Positions 42,449 through 51,002 are shown, numbered from the stretch's first letter. The stretch: DNA of 63,751 bases from Nitrospirota bacterium (GCA_021790195.1 JAJYIF010000019.1:1-63751); one strand, 5' to 3'. The notes: generated by a model not told the origin, from the letters alone. Program-made: numbers and translations.

Positions 42449-42945
42449 TCAAGGTCTCCCGCAGGACATTTTATTTATCCATTGTCGCGCTTCTTGCTGT
42501 CCTTATGGTCCCGGCCTTCGTTGTTGAGAGGTCGTCGACGGCCGATCTCAACGCGATCAAGTCCAGGCGCGCCGAGTTGTCGGCCCTGGTCTCAGAATAC
42601 GGCTCTCTCAGCAGCCGGGTGGGCGCTATCGAGCAGAAGACCTCGCTCACAAAGGTGAGCGGAGTCGCAAACGCGATGGAGGACATTGCGTCGTCCGTCG
42701 GCCTGAAGGGCAAGATGAAGTCGATCAGGGGACTAGGGACGAGGGAAGTGGCGGGCCGCATGACCGAGGACAGCGCAGAGGTCCAGATCGAAAAAGTCAC
42801 CCTCAACGAAATAGTGAATATACTTTACAGGATAGAGGACGCTCCCATGATTCTCTCTGTGAAGAAGACCGTCATAAAGAAGTCTTTTGAAAACCCGGAG
42901 CTCTTGAACGTAACATTGACTGTGGCGCTGTTCACAAAGAAGTGA
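42445..42945 (+). CDS. gspM: Type II secretion protein GspM-like
   Basis: The 166 residues have a single N-terminal span (about 10-28), a coiled-coil stretch and a small ferredoxin-like domain (VQIEKVTLNEIVNILYRIED). Size and position between gspL and gspN support GspM, the partner of GspL in the inner membrane. Start and stop overlap both neighbours. Confidence 0.75.
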   Translation: MIKVSRRTFYLSIVALLAVLMVPAFVVERSSTADLNAIKSRRAELSALVSEYGSLSSRVGAIEQKTSLTKVSGVANAMEDIASSVGLKGKMKSIRGLGTREVAGRMTEDSAEVQIEKVTLNEIVNILYRIEDAPMILSVKKTVIKKSFENPELLNVTLTVALFTKK

Positions 42946-43745
42946 AAAAGGCCGCAGTTGTTCTCGCCGGTCTCTTTCTTCTTGTCGCGGGCGTTTGGTT
43001 CATCGTTCTTCCGGGGGGCCTGATCAAAGACCTTATAGAACATTCTCTCGGCAGCGACGTTGTTTATCTGAAGGCAGACGGCTTCAGGAAAGGGCTGTTC
43101 TATGATTTTTCCGCACGGAAGATCCTGCTAAGAAAAGCAGGCGCCGGAAAGGATTCCGACGTCACTCTCTTGGAGTTCGATGACGTAAACGGCCGGCTCG
43201 ATCTGCTGTCGGTTGCCGCGTTCAGGCCCAGGCTCAATTTCAGCTGCAAGATCGGCGACGGCGTAGTCACCGGCAGGGTGGGGCTGACGGGGAAAGGGCC
43301 AACCAAGATCGTCGGAGGAGACATTCATCTGGAGGAGGTCCCTTTCCTTGAACCCTTCGGAATCCATGGAGGAGGGACCATGTCGGGAAGCTTTGAGGAA
43401 AGCGGCAATAAGTCGGACCTGGAGCTTTCGCTCATCAACGCGAATTTGAGCAGCACGACGTTCATGGGTGTTTTCCTGCCTCTCGAAATATTTCATGAAG
43501 TGCGGGCCGCAGCCACTATTACCGATGGCGTTGTCGATATACAGTCGTTGGCCCTGTCGGGCGATGGGCTTTATGGAAGGGTCAGGGGGAGCGTGAGGGG
43601 AGGAAATATGGATATGAGTCTTGAGTTGATGACCGATCCTTCTTTCAAGCTGGCTCCGCTTCTGCAGGCGATGGTGGAGCGTTATAGGGTATCTCCGGGA
43701 TATTATGTCTTCCCTCTGAGAGGAGAAGTACCGCATGGTCAATGA
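42942..43745 (+). CDS. gspN: Type II secretion protein GspN-like
   Basis: The 267 residues have an N-terminal span (about 4-22) and a long beta-rich periplasmic part with AsmA-like repeats (YDFSARKILLRKAG, LDLLSVAAFRPRLNFSCKIG, GGTMSGSFEE, GLYGRVRGSVRG), as in the GspN family of unknown detailed role. It starts at GTG 42942 overlapping the gspM stop. Last gene of the gsp locus. Confidence 0.78.
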   Translation: MKKAAVVLAGLFLLVAGVWFIVLPGGLIKDLIEHSLGSDVVYLKADGFRKGLFYDFSARKILLRKAGAGKDSDVTLLEFDDVNGRLDLLSVAAFRPRLNFSCKIGDGVVTGRVGLTGKGPTKIVGGDIHLEEVPFLEPFGIHGGGTMSGSFEESGNKSDLELSLINANLSSTTFMGVFLPLEIFHEVRAAATITDGVVDIQSLALSGDGLYGRVRGSVRGGNMDMSLELMTDPSFKLAPLLQAMVERYRVSPGYYVFPLRGEVPHGQ

Positions 43746-43795
43746 CCTTCTCTGATGGTTGTTGAAAGGTCACTTCTATTGCGGCGGGAAATTTC

Positions 43796-44989
43796 ATGAT
43801 AACCATAAAAGACATCACGGAAGCGTATGAAAGGATAAAGCCTTTTGTGCATGGTACACCGCTGGTATATTCGAGCTCCTTCAGTTCAATGATGGGCGCG
43901 GAGGTCTATCTCAAGACAGAGAACCTGCAGAAGACCGGATCCTTCAAGGTGAGGGGGGCGTTCAACAAGCTGAAGGGCATAAACGACGGAAAGGTGATAG
44001 CGGCCTCCATGGGCAACCATGCCCAGGGCGTTGCATATGCGGCAGGCAGGCTCGGATTGCGCGCAAAGATAGTGATGCCGGTGACGGCGCCGATAGTGAA
44101 AGAAGAAGCGACAAGGGGCTACGGGGCCGAGGTGGTACTTTATGGTGAGACATTCAAGGATGCGCTCGAATATGCCATGTCTCAGAAGGGTTATGTGTTC
44201 ATACACGCTTTTGATGACGACGAGGTGATCGCGGGCCAGGGGACTGTCGGTCTCGAGATATCGGAGGAAATGGAAAACATTGACTTTGTCCTTGTGCCTG
44301 TGGGCGGAGGCGGACTCATTGCCGGCGTCTCGACGGCCGTCAAGGCTTTGTCTCCGAAGACAGAAGTTATCGGCGTCCAGACGGAATCCGCGCCCTCGGC
44401 TTATCTTTCCTTTAAAGAGAAGTCGGTACTTGAGAAGGTCCCTTTGCCTACCCTCGCCGACGGGATCGCGGTCGGGAAAGTAGGAGCGAAGACGATCGAG
44501 ATCATGAACAGATATGTGGACGATGTGGTCCTTGTGAAGGAGGACTCCATAGCGCCTGCCATACTGCTCTTTCTTGAAAGAAAGAAACTAGTTGTCGAGG
44601 GCGCAGGCGCTGCGCCCCTTGCAGCCCTGATGGAAGGCAAAGAGAGGTTTGCCGGAAAGAGAGTGGTCCTTGTGGTAAGCGGAGGCAATATAGACTTCAC
44701 ACTCATAGACAAGATAATCCACAAGGGTCTTGTCTCGGGCGGCAGGATAGGAGTCTTTGAGGTGACGGTAGACGATGTCCCAGGAAGTCTCCACCTTCTG
44801 ACCGGCATGATAGCGTCTGCAAGGGGGAATATATTAAATGTGGCGCATGACAGACTGTCCGCTGATTTGCCGGTCGGGAAGACGCGGGTGATCTTCACTA
44901 TCGAGACGAGAGGCGGAGGCCATCTCGAAGAGATCCTGTCTGTGATTCAGAAGAGAGGCTTTGACGTAAGAAGAAGAACAAAGGGATGA
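43796..44989 (+). CDS. ilvA: Threonine ammonia-lyase with ACT domain
   Basis: The 397-residue PLP enzyme has LKTENLQKTGSFKVRGAFNK (Lys for the cofactor), SMGNHAQGVAYAA, the VPVGGGGLIAGVS phosphate-binding loop, and a C-terminal ACT domain (GRIGVFEVTVDDVPGSLHLL). It deaminates threonine to 2-oxobutanoate, the first step to isoleucine. The length suits the short form with one ACT domain, usually less tightly inhibited than the 500-residue form. It follows gspN by 50 nt. Confidence 0.93.
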   Translation: MITIKDITEAYERIKPFVHGTPLVYSSSFSSMMGAEVYLKTENLQKTGSFKVRGAFNKLKGINDGKVIAASMGNHAQGVAYAAGRLGLRAKIVMPVTAPIVKEEATRGYGAEVVLYGETFKDALEYAMSQKGYVFIHAFDDDEVIAGQGTVGLEISEEMENIDFVLVPVGGGGLIAGVSTAVKALSPKTEVIGVQTESAPSAYLSFKEKSVLEKVPLPTLADGIAVGKVGAKTIEIMNRYVDDVVLVKEDSIAPAILLFLERKKLVVEGAGAAPLAALMEGKERFAGKRVVLVVSGGNIDFTLIDKIIHKGLVSGGRIGVFEVTVDDVPGSLHLLTGMIASARGNILNVAHDRLSADLPVGKTRVIFTIETRGGGHLEEILSVIQKRGFDVRRRTKG

Positions 44990-44997
44990 ACGGGACA

Positions 44998-45067
44998 GAT
45001 TAAGTTAAGGCGAATGTTAAGCATTCGGAACGTCTCTATCTGGCCGGACATCAATCTTATCTTAACC
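44998..45067. repeat. Inverted TTAAG repeat after ilvA
   Basis: GATTAAGTTAAGG at 44998-45010 and CTTATCTTAACC at 45056-45067 are complementary at 10 of 12 positions. Inside is CGAATG-TTAAG-CATTCG. It lies between the convergent ilvA and nuclease genes and may serve as an end signal, although no T run follows. Confidence 0.5.
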
Positions 45068-45083
45068 TCAACCTTTGGTCCTT

Positions 45084-45623
45084 TCAAAAGGGATGCTTCC
45101 GTCTATAGTCCACGGGCATCTCCTTCAATCCGTTAGTTCCCCAGATACCAAGGCGTCTGTCTCTTGCAAATCGCTGCGCCTTCCTTAATTCATCGACATG
45201 TTTTATGTTCGGCGGAAAGGTGAAGAGCACTGCGTACCCGTCCCTTACCATTTCGAGGTTTATGAGTCTTCTGCCGCCTGTCCAGAGATATGCAAGGAGT
45301 CTACCGTATTTGTCTCTTCTGTCTACATCGAATTCCATCGCGACCGTCCGGCCGGCGCTGTTCAGCATCTCCTGGAGCCGCTTCTTCGCCCTTGCGCCCC
45401 ACGGTCTCTGGCCGAGTTCAGGCGCGTCTATTCCTATCAGCCTGACCCTTTCTCTGCTTTTCCCGATGAGGACACTTACAGTATCACCGTCATGCACCCT
45501 GACAACTCTGACGAGAAGGATCTCGTCGCTCTTTTGCGGGGATGCTGATCCCCCGGAGAGAATAAAGAATAAAGTCAGTAGTGCTATCGTTGTTGGAATG
45601 AAGCATGAAGATTTTCGGTTCAC
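45084..45623 (-). CDS. Secreted staphylococcal-nuclease-like protein
   Basis: The 179 residues have a signal peptide (hydrophobic 10-26) and an SNase domain: VVRVHDGDTVSVLI, RVRLIGIDAPELGQRPWG, DVDRRDKYGRLLAYLW and the helix NLEMVRDGYAVLF. The catalytic Arg and Asp set (RLIGIDAPE; DRRDKYGR) is present. It is a likely periplasmic or exported nuclease. It starts at GTG 45623 with TATAAT only 5 nt before it. Confidence 0.9.
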   Translation of the reverse strand: MNRKSSCFIPTTIALLTLFFILSGGSASPQKSDEILLVRVVRVHDGDTVSVLIGKSRERVRLIGIDAPELGQRPWGARAKKRLQEMLNSAGRTVAMEFDVDRRDKYGRLLAYLWTGGRRLINLEMVRDGYAVLFTFPPNIKHVDELRKAQRFARDRRLGIWGTNGLKEMPVDYRRKHPF

Positions 45624-45628
45624 GATCG

Positions 45629-45634
45629 ATTATA
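45629..45634 (-). promoter_or_regulatory. -10 box of the nuclease gene (leaderless)
   Basis: TATAAT on minus, then CGATC, then GTG. The arrangement matches the GTPase gene (TATAAT, TTATC, GTG). The -35 region is weak. Confidence 0.5.
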
Positions 45635-45692
45635 GCTTAAATCAAGCCCAACCTGCGCCTTTACCGGTTTATCTCTACTGTCCCTGGACGTA

Positions 45693-45721
45693 ATGACCCA
45701 GCAGATTGTTTGGTGTATAAT
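45693..45721 (+). promoter_or_regulatory. ald promoter, probably leaderless
   Basis: ATGACC (45693-45698), 17-nt spacer, perfect TATAAT (45716-45721), then 8 nt to ATG 45730. No ribosome site is present. Confidence 0.65.
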
Positions 45722-45729
45722 GGTCTTCG

Positions 45730-46824
45730 ATGATCATCGGCGTGCCGAAAGAGATCAAGAAGGACGAATTCAGGGTCGGCATGACTCCAGCCGGGGCAGA
45801 GGAGCTGAAGCTGGATGGCCACACGGTCCTCATAGAAACCGGTGCTGGTGAGGGCAGCGGCTTCTCCGATGAAGAATACCTGAAGGCGGACGCCGATGTT
45901 ATCGACAGGAGCACACTGTTCAGGAAGGCCGATCTGATTGTCAAGGTCAAGGAGCCCCTTTCATCCGAATACGAGCTCATTAGAGAGGGGCAGGCGATAT
46001 TCACGTTCCTCCATCTTGCGCCGAACCGTGAGCTTACCGAAATGCTCCTTGCGAAAAAAGTCACCGGCCTCGGGTATGAGACTCTTGAAAAAGGCGGAAG
46101 GCTACCTCTTCTTTTCCCGATGAGCGAGATTGCGGGACGGATGGCGCCTTTTATGGGATCGTATTATCTGCAGAGCTTCTGGGGAGGCAAGGGGATCCTT
46201 CCTACCGGCACGATCGGCGTGAACCCTGCCAAGGCCGTCATCCTCGGCGCAGGTGTGGTCGGCGCAAATGCCGCGACGGTCTGTATGGGCCTTCTCATGG
46301 AAACGGTGGTGATCGACAAAAGGATGGAGGCGCTGCAAAAGATAGACGAGATGTTTCTGGGGAGGGTAAAGACGCTGCCCGCAGGCCCGGTGAATGTCCG
46401 CAATGAGATCCGTGACGCCGATATCGTCATAGGCGCCGTCCTTGTGCCTGGCGGAAAGACGCCTCTTCTCATAACGAGGGACATGCTTAAGCTGATGGGC
46501 AAAGGGACGGTCATTGTGGACGTATCTATCGATCAGGGGGGATGCATCGAGACGTCCAGGCCGACAACCCATGACGACCCTGTCTACGAAGTGGACGGCG
46601 TCGTCCATTACACGGTTGCGAACATGCCGGGGGCCTATCCGAGGACCTCTACCCTTGCGCTGACAAACGTGACCCTGCCTTATATAAGGACCCTGGCAGG
46701 CATGGGGATAGAGAAGGCGATTGCCGAAGACAAGGAGATACGATCTTCCCTCAATACATATCGCGGGGAGATTGTCCATCTTGCTTTGGCGGAAGCATTC
46801 GGTGTGCCGGCAAGAGATATTTAG
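45730..46824 (+). CDS. ald: Alanine dehydrogenase
   Basis: The 364-residue enzyme starts MIIGVPKEIKKDEFRVGMTP and has FTFLHLAPNRELTEML, the NAD-binding VILGAGVVGANAATVCMGL with the downstream VIDKR, and DQGGCIETSRPTTHDDPVYE near the active site, all typical of Ald. It interconverts alanine and pyruvate with NAD. It is a single gene with its own promoter, converging on the selenoprotein gene. Confidence 0.95.
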   Translation: MIIGVPKEIKKDEFRVGMTPAGAEELKLDGHTVLIETGAGEGSGFSDEEYLKADADVIDRSTLFRKADLIVKVKEPLSSEYELIREGQAIFTFLHLAPNRELTEMLLAKKVTGLGYETLEKGGRLPLLFPMSEIAGRMAPFMGSYYLQSFWGGKGILPTGTIGVNPAKAVILGAGVVGANAATVCMGLLMETVVIDKRMEALQKIDEMFLGRVKTLPAGPVNVRNEIRDADIVIGAVLVPGGKTPLLITRDMLKLMGKGTVIVDVSIDQGGCIETSRPTTHDDPVYEVDGVVHYTVANMPGAYPRTSTLALTNVTLPYIRTLAGMGIEKAIAEDKEIRSSLNTYRGEIVHLALAEAFGVPARDI

Positions 46825-46862
46825 TAGTCAAGAAACGGTAGACAATAAACAGGAGACGGTAG

Positions 46863-47060
46863 TCACGCGCGGTTACAGGGCCTTGCGGCTATGGCGTTCC
46901 AGGTCTCTTCGTCGATCAAATCTTTATACTCTGAAATCCTGAAATCTTTTCTGCATTCCATGCAGCTCAGATAAACGGACCTTCAGCCGAAGACGAGCCT
47001 CAGTTCTCCGCCGCAGTGTTTGCAGGTCATTTGGGATTTTGTCTTGAATACGTTGAACAT
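46863..47060 (-). CDS. Dual-CxxC small selenoprotein, TGA at codon 26
   Basis: ATG 47060 opens MFNVFKTKSQMTCKHCGGEL; an in-frame TGA (46985-46983) is codon 26, and the same frame runs on through RSVYLSCMECRKDF...DEETW...RPCNRA to TGA 46863. The 65-residue product has Cys13/16 and Cys33/36 as a zinc-ribbon-like pair of CxxC motifs with the TGA residue between them. This pattern recalls the known dual-CxxC small (seleno)protein family. A SECIS-like hairpin begins 17 nt after the TGA. A promoter lies 10 nt upstream of the ATG. The alternative, a nonsense mutation, is less likely because frame and motifs continue intact. Confidence 0.72.
46951..46965 (-). promoter_or_regulatory. Bacterial SECIS-like hairpin
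   Basis: On the minus strand CTGCAT, loop GGA, ATGCAG: a perfect 6-bp stem with G first in the apical loop. The loop starts 23 nt after the TGA, within the 16-37 nt range described for bacterial SECIS. A further AUCU/AGAU helix lies below an internal loop. Confidence 0.65.
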
Positions 47061-47070
47061 CCTGAACCTT

Positions 47071-47099
47071 ATTCTAAGCGCTTGTGACCATTTATTCAA
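47071..47099 (-). promoter_or_regulatory. Promoter of the selenoprotein gene
   Basis: On minus: TTGAAT (47099-47094), 17-nt spacer, TAGAAT (47076-47071), then AAGGTTCAGG and ATG. The leader would be about 3 nt. Confidence 0.6.
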
Positions 47100-47181
47100 G
47101 CATTGAAAAGGTCCTGTAAGATATTAAATTTGCAGTAATAAGGTTGACTGCTAAATGGCTTCCATGGCTGTGAAAAATACC

Positions 47182-47210
47182 TTGACAAAGAAATCTTCGT
47201 ATGGATAAAT
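47182..47210 (+). promoter_or_regulatory. Promoter of module copy A
   Basis: TTGACA (47182-47187), 17-nt spacer, ATAAAT (47205-47210). It is preceded by TGTGAAAAATACC, shared with the 62733-62750 promoter. Transcription would start near 47217. Confidence 0.55.
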
Positions 47211-47235
47211 AGACAACATGAGGGAGAACAAGATA

Positions 47236-48525
47236 ATGAGGCATCTGCTTAGTGTTTTTTTGGTACTTATCTTTGCAGTATCTGCATCCGCTCAGGGCGC
47301 TTATGATCAAGATATGTCGAGAGGTATGTCTGCCCTTGGCAAGAAGGACTACAGTTCGGCGGAAGATGCCTTCAGGGGGGCCTTAAAGGAATCGCCTGAC
47401 GACTACAAGGCAAATCTCTATCTCGGCATCGTCCTCAACAAGAAGGGAGAGAAGGAGGCCCAGAGCTATCTGAAGAAGGCCCTGCTTGTCAATCCCGAGG
47501 ACCCGAATACGAACCTGCAGCTGGGTATTTATTATTTCAACAGGTCGGTATATCCTGAGGCCAAGGATTATTTCGAAAACACCATAGATCTATCACCTGG
47601 GTCTGAGTATTCAACGGAGGCGAGGACGTATATTGAGAAGATGACAGGGCCGAAGGCAGCCAAGAGGTGGAGAGTGGACGCGGCCCTTGGGATGCAGTAT
47701 GACAGCAATGTCATCGTGGGGCCCGGTAATCAGCCCCCTCCGAAGGGGATATCCGGGAAGTCGGACTGGAGCGGAGTGCTCTACTTGAAAGGTCAATATG
47801 ATCTCATTACCTCGGACCGCTTCGTGGGGAGCGTGAGCTATTCCGCTTATCAAAGTCTGCACACGCGGTTGACCGATTTCAACATAACCCAGCAGGTCGG
47901 AGGATTGGACGCCGCCTATGCGCTGACTAACGGAGTGACTCTAAGAGGCTCATATGCATTTGAGTATGTCCTTGTGGGCGGGGATGAATATGATTATGCC
48001 CACACCCTTACGCCGGCTGTAATATTTACATACGGCAATGGTTTTTCGACGGTGCTCAATTACGCTTACAGCAAGGTCCATTTCTCAAACAGCGGCCTTT
48101 TTCCGACCAACTCGGACAGGAGCGGTTTTAACCACAGCGGCTCGATCGTACAGTATCTACCGTTGTTTGGCGGTGATTTTTTGACGGCGAGGTTGGGCTA
48201 TTCCGCCGACAAGGACGTGACGAGGGAAGAGTTTTGGGCCTATACCGGGAACAAGGGCTTCGGAGGTCTGACCTTCAAGATCCTGCCGACGCTCTCGGCT
48301 GATGTGTATGGAGAGTATTACAACAGGAGATACAAAGGGAAATATCCGCTGGACGGTCCCAGGAGGAATGACAATATTCAGACCTATGCATTGACGGTGA
48401 GCAAGAAGCTTTCAGATATATTCAGCGTAGTAGTAGGGGAGACCTATATCTGGAACAACTCGAACATAAATGTGTTTGAGTACAAGAGGTCCATAACAAG
48501 CGCGTTTGTAACAGCGAGGTTTTAG
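47236..48525 (+). CDS. Outer-membrane TPR/beta-barrel protein, Slam-like (copy A)
   Basis: The 429-residue protein has a clean signal peptide (cleaved near SASA/QG), about three TPRs at residues 17-125 (RGMSALGKKDYSSAEDAFRG, ANLYLGIVLNKKGEKEAQSY, NLQLGIYYFNRSVYPEAKDY) and a C-terminal region of alternating strands (about 140-429) ending in aromatic Phe (VTARF), as outer-membrane barrels do. TPR plus barrel is the layout of Slam/DUF560 translocators that move lipoproteins to the surface; the assignment is by architecture only. AGGGAG at 47221-47226 favours ATG 47236 over 47218. FecR and lipoprotein genes follow directly. Confidence 0.75.
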   Translation: MRHLLSVFLVLIFAVSASAQGAYDQDMSRGMSALGKKDYSSAEDAFRGALKESPDDYKANLYLGIVLNKKGEKEAQSYLKKALLVNPEDPNTNLQLGIYYFNRSVYPEAKDYFENTIDLSPGSEYSTEARTYIEKMTGPKAAKRWRVDAALGMQYDSNVIVGPGNQPPPKGISGKSDWSGVLYLKGQYDLITSDRFVGSVSYSAYQSLHTRLTDFNITQQVGGLDAAYALTNGVTLRGSYAFEYVLVGGDEYDYAHTLTPAVIFTYGNGFSTVLNYAYSKVHFSNSGLFPTNSDRSGFNHSGSIVQYLPLFGGDFLTARLGYSADKDVTREEFWAYTGNKGFGGLTFKILPTLSADVYGEYYNRRYKGKYPLDGPRRNDNIQTYALTVSKKLSDIFSVVVGETYIWNNSNINVFEYKRSITSAFVTARF

Positions 48526-49341
48526 ATGAAAAGAAATACGGTAATTTTCGTCCTTGTATTTTTGTTAATGTCCATGATGGTGCTTGGAGTTTCAGATGTT
48601 TTTGCAGTGCAGGACATAGGGGCAGTGGTAGCCCTGAGGGGGAGCGCTGTAATCGACAGGGACGCCAAGAAGATCGAGGCCAGGGTCAAGGAGGGCATTC
48701 AGTTGAAGGACATTGTCCAGACGGGGCAAAGGTCGAGGACGAAGATGCTTTTTATCGATGACAGTGTTTTGACCATGGGGGAGAACTCCAGGATGGTGAT
48801 AAAGGAATTCGTATACAGCAAGGACAAGCGGACCAGATCGATATTTAATCTTATGGACGGCAAGATGAGGTCGGTTGTAGGGAGGGCGGAGTTTGAGGTG
48901 CAGACCCCTACGGCTGTTGCAGCCGCCAGAGGTACAGTGTTTGATTGTGAGACAGGAGAGATGGCAGGGAAGGCATACACCACCTGCACATCGTATGAAG
49001 GCATAGTGGACATCCGGAGCACGGATCCTACAATTACGGGGAGGGTGAGTCTGAGACCGGGCATGACGGTTACTGTTATGAGCGGGCAGCCGATTCCAAC
49101 TCCGACACCCGCTGCATCGGCAGTCATTCAGTCCGGCCAGGCTGTCCAGCAGGGAACCGGAGCGGCCGGACCGGGAGGAGGAGTTCTTCCGATAATAGTA
49201 CCTCCACAGACTAATCCTCAGCCTCCGAATGTTACGCCGACGCTGCCGACAACGCCGGTGAATGTGGGGATAAACTTCCCGGGGACGACGCCGACACCGA
49301 CACCGACGCCTAACACGGGTTCAATACATGCAGGATGGTAG
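48526..49341 (+). CDS. Secreted FecR-domain protein (copy A)
   Basis: The 271 residues have a signal peptide (to about 27), then a FecR domain (about 30-170) with VVALRGSAVIDRDAK, DIVQTGQRSRTKMLFIDDSV and FEVQTPTAVAAARGTVFD. A Pro/Thr/Ala-rich tail with a PTPTPTP run follows and it ends GSIHAGW. No anti-sigma membrane part is present, so it is more like the exported, surface-linked FecR proteins than the iron regulator. Its ATG directly follows the barrel gene stop; the lipoprotein ATG comes 7 nt after its own stop. The C-terminal GSIHxGW recurs in the next protein. Confidence 0.8.
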   Translation: MKRNTVIFVLVFLLMSMMVLGVSDVFAVQDIGAVVALRGSAVIDRDAKKIEARVKEGIQLKDIVQTGQRSRTKMLFIDDSVLTMGENSRMVIKEFVYSKDKRTRSIFNLMDGKMRSVVGRAEFEVQTPTAVAAARGTVFDCETGEMAGKAYTTCTSYEGIVDIRSTDPTITGRVSLRPGMTVTVMSGQPIPTPTPAASAVIQSGQAVQQGTGAAGPGGGVLPIIVPPQTNPQPPNVTPTLPTTPVNVGINFPGTTPTPTPTPNTGSIHAGW

Positions 49342-49348
49342 GAAAACA

Positions 49349-50926
49349 ATGAAGATGAAAAGGACAGGCAAGGCAATAGCGATAGTTCTGGCGAGTTTTT
49401 TAACGGCATTTATATCCGGTTGCGGCGGGGGCGGGTCCGCATCGAATTCAGGCACGACTTCAGGCACGACAAAGGTAACCGTCAGCATAGACGAGTCCAA
49501 AGTTATGAGTTCTGAAGCTGGCCGGTCCTCTTCGGCGGTCCCTCAGAGTGTAGCCACGATAGTTGTTACGGTTTCGGGTTCGGGCATGCAGACACAACAG
49601 CAAACAGTCAATGTTTCTGGGCAGTCGGACATCACCATAACATTCGATGGTAATGATGCTATTCCAAACGGACCGAACAGGGACTTTTTTGCCGTTGCAA
49701 AGGATTCAAGCGGCGCGACCCTTTTCCAGGGTGACGCTAAGGCCGACCTCGACGGAACACCAATAAATGTTCCCATCAATATGAACTTCGTTGTCGAAGG
49801 CGAGTGGACTCTAACTACAACAGGCCAGGATGGACAGGCGAAAATCGCTTTTATTACAGTTACTCAGACGGGCAATTCTCTAACATTCTCGGGCACTGAC
49901 CCCGAAGGAGGCAACTTTACAGGGAGCGGCACACTGAATGGAAGTACTGTGCAACTAACGGTCACCGGCACCGATTGTGGAAATGCTTTTAACGCATCCG
50001 TAACCGGAACGCTTTCTGCTGATGGAAGAGCCATTAATGGTAACTTCACGCAAACCGGAGGCTGCGGCAGCGATTCGGGTTCGGTCGGAGGGGTAAGAGG
50101 TCATGTCAGTCCTGCGGCAACCCTGACCTCCGTAGCTGTTACGCCGACGAATCCGAGCATATCGGCAGGCACTACCCAGCAGTTTACGGCTACAGGCTCG
50201 TATTCCGACGGATCGACTCAGGATATAACCGCGCAGGTTGTCTGGAGTTCGTCTGACGCATCGGTAGCGACCATTAGCAATGCCGGTCTTGCCACAGGCG
50301 TTGCGGCAGGTAATGCAACCATTACCGCCGCATCCGGCAGTATTTCGGGGAGTGCGACTCTTACTGTGACATCTTCACAGAATCAGGGCGTGGTTTCGGG
50401 CACGGTCACATTGAATTCACCTACCGGACCGGCGATACCGGGGGTAACGGTAACGCTTTCCCAGCAAGGGACTGCGAAAGCTACAACAACAACTGACTCC
50501 AACGGCAAATACAGCATCACCGTGGCTGCCGGCAACTATACAATATCTTTTGCCAAGCCCGGTTTTACTACAACTCCAGCCGATATAACTATTGTTGCAG
50601 GACTTACACTGATTACCAATGCAACGGCGGTGTCGACGTCCCCCGTTCTGATTTCTATATCGGTCACGCCGACAAATCCGAGCATAGCCGTAGGCGCTAC
50701 CCAGCAGTTTACGGCCACGGGCTCGTATTCCGACGGATCGACTCAGGATATGACCGCGCAGGTTGCCTGGAGTTCGTCGAATACGTCGGTAGCGACCATT
50801 AGCAACGCCGGTCTTGCCACAGGCGTTGCGGCCGGCACCGCAACCATTACCGCCACATCCGGCGGTGTTTCAGGGACCGCTACCTTGACCGTGACTAACA
50901 ATGGATCTATACATGTTGGATGGTAG
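49349..50926 (+). CDS. Surface lipoprotein with Ig-like and CnaB-like domains
   Basis: The 525-residue lipoprotein has lipobox ISGC near 22, then GGGG and a Ser/Thr spacer. The family N-domain (to about 150: VTVSIDESKVMSSEAGRSSS, TVSGSGMQTQQQTVNV) is shared with 55272-57172 and loosely with 51003-53006. A beta domain with TLSADGRAINGNFTQTGGCG follows, then Big_2 Ig domain 1 (about 265-345), a carboxypeptidase-regulatory/CnaB-like domain (VVSGTVTLNSPTGPAIPGVT), Big_2 domain 2 and terminal GSIHVGW. Start at ATG 49349, set by TAGGAAA. Confidence 0.82.
   Translation: MKMKRTGKAIAIVLASFLTAFISGCGGGGSASNSGTTSGTTKVTVSIDESKVMSSEAGRSSSAVPQSVATIVVTVSGSGMQTQQQTVNVSGQSDITITFDGNDAIPNGPNRDFFAVAKDSSGATLFQGDAKADLDGTPINVPINMNFVVEGEWTLTTTGQDGQAKIAFITVTQTGNSLTFSGTDPEGGNFTGSGTLNGSTVQLTVTGTDCGNAFNASVTGTLSADGRAINGNFTQTGGCGSDSGSVGGVRGHVSPAATLTSVAVTPTNPSISAGTTQQFTATGSYSDGSTQDITAQVVWSSSDASVATISNAGLATGVAAGNATITAASGSISGSATLTVTSSQNQGVVSGTVTLNSPTGPAIPGVTVTLSQQGTAKATTTTDSNGKYSITVAAGNYTISFAKPGFTTTPADITIVAGLTLITNATAVSTSPVLISISVTPTNPSIAVGATQQFTATGSYSDGSTQDMTAQVAWSSSNTSVATISNAGLATGVAAGTATITATSGGVSGTATLTVTNNGSIHVGW
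50141..50370 (+). repeat. Big_2 domain DNA repeat, unit 1
   Basis: This stretch and 50666-50895 (offset 525) are highly similar, with long identical runs such as TATTCCGACGGATCGACTCA. They encode the two Big_2 domains either side of the CnaB-like domain and could recombine to delete it. Confidence 0.75.
50666..50895 (+). repeat. Big_2 domain DNA repeat, unit 2
   Basis: Second copy of the unit at 50141-50370, immediately before the terminal GSIHVGW codons. Confidence 0.75.
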
Positions 50927-51002
50927 TTGGCATACAGACCTGCACCCGCAGTGTTGATGCGAATGTACATTATATGAGCATAAACAGGGAGGCATGAAAG
51001 AA

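Larger units (their letters stand above)
47204..49430 (+). repeat. Direct repeat, copy A (about 2.2 kb)
   Basis: From about 47204 to 49430 the sequence matches 53127-55353 (offset 5923) without any difference I could find. It contains the TPR-barrel gene, the FecR gene and the lipoprotein signal sequence. Similarity then continues with a few changes to about 49760/55670. Confidence 0.9.

Noticed and set aside
47092-47310. Minus-strand frame repeated at 53015-53233 with a similar product
   Set aside because: It lies antisense to the 5' end of the duplicated barrel gene and is similar only because that DNA is duplicated; no ribosome site or promoter of its own.
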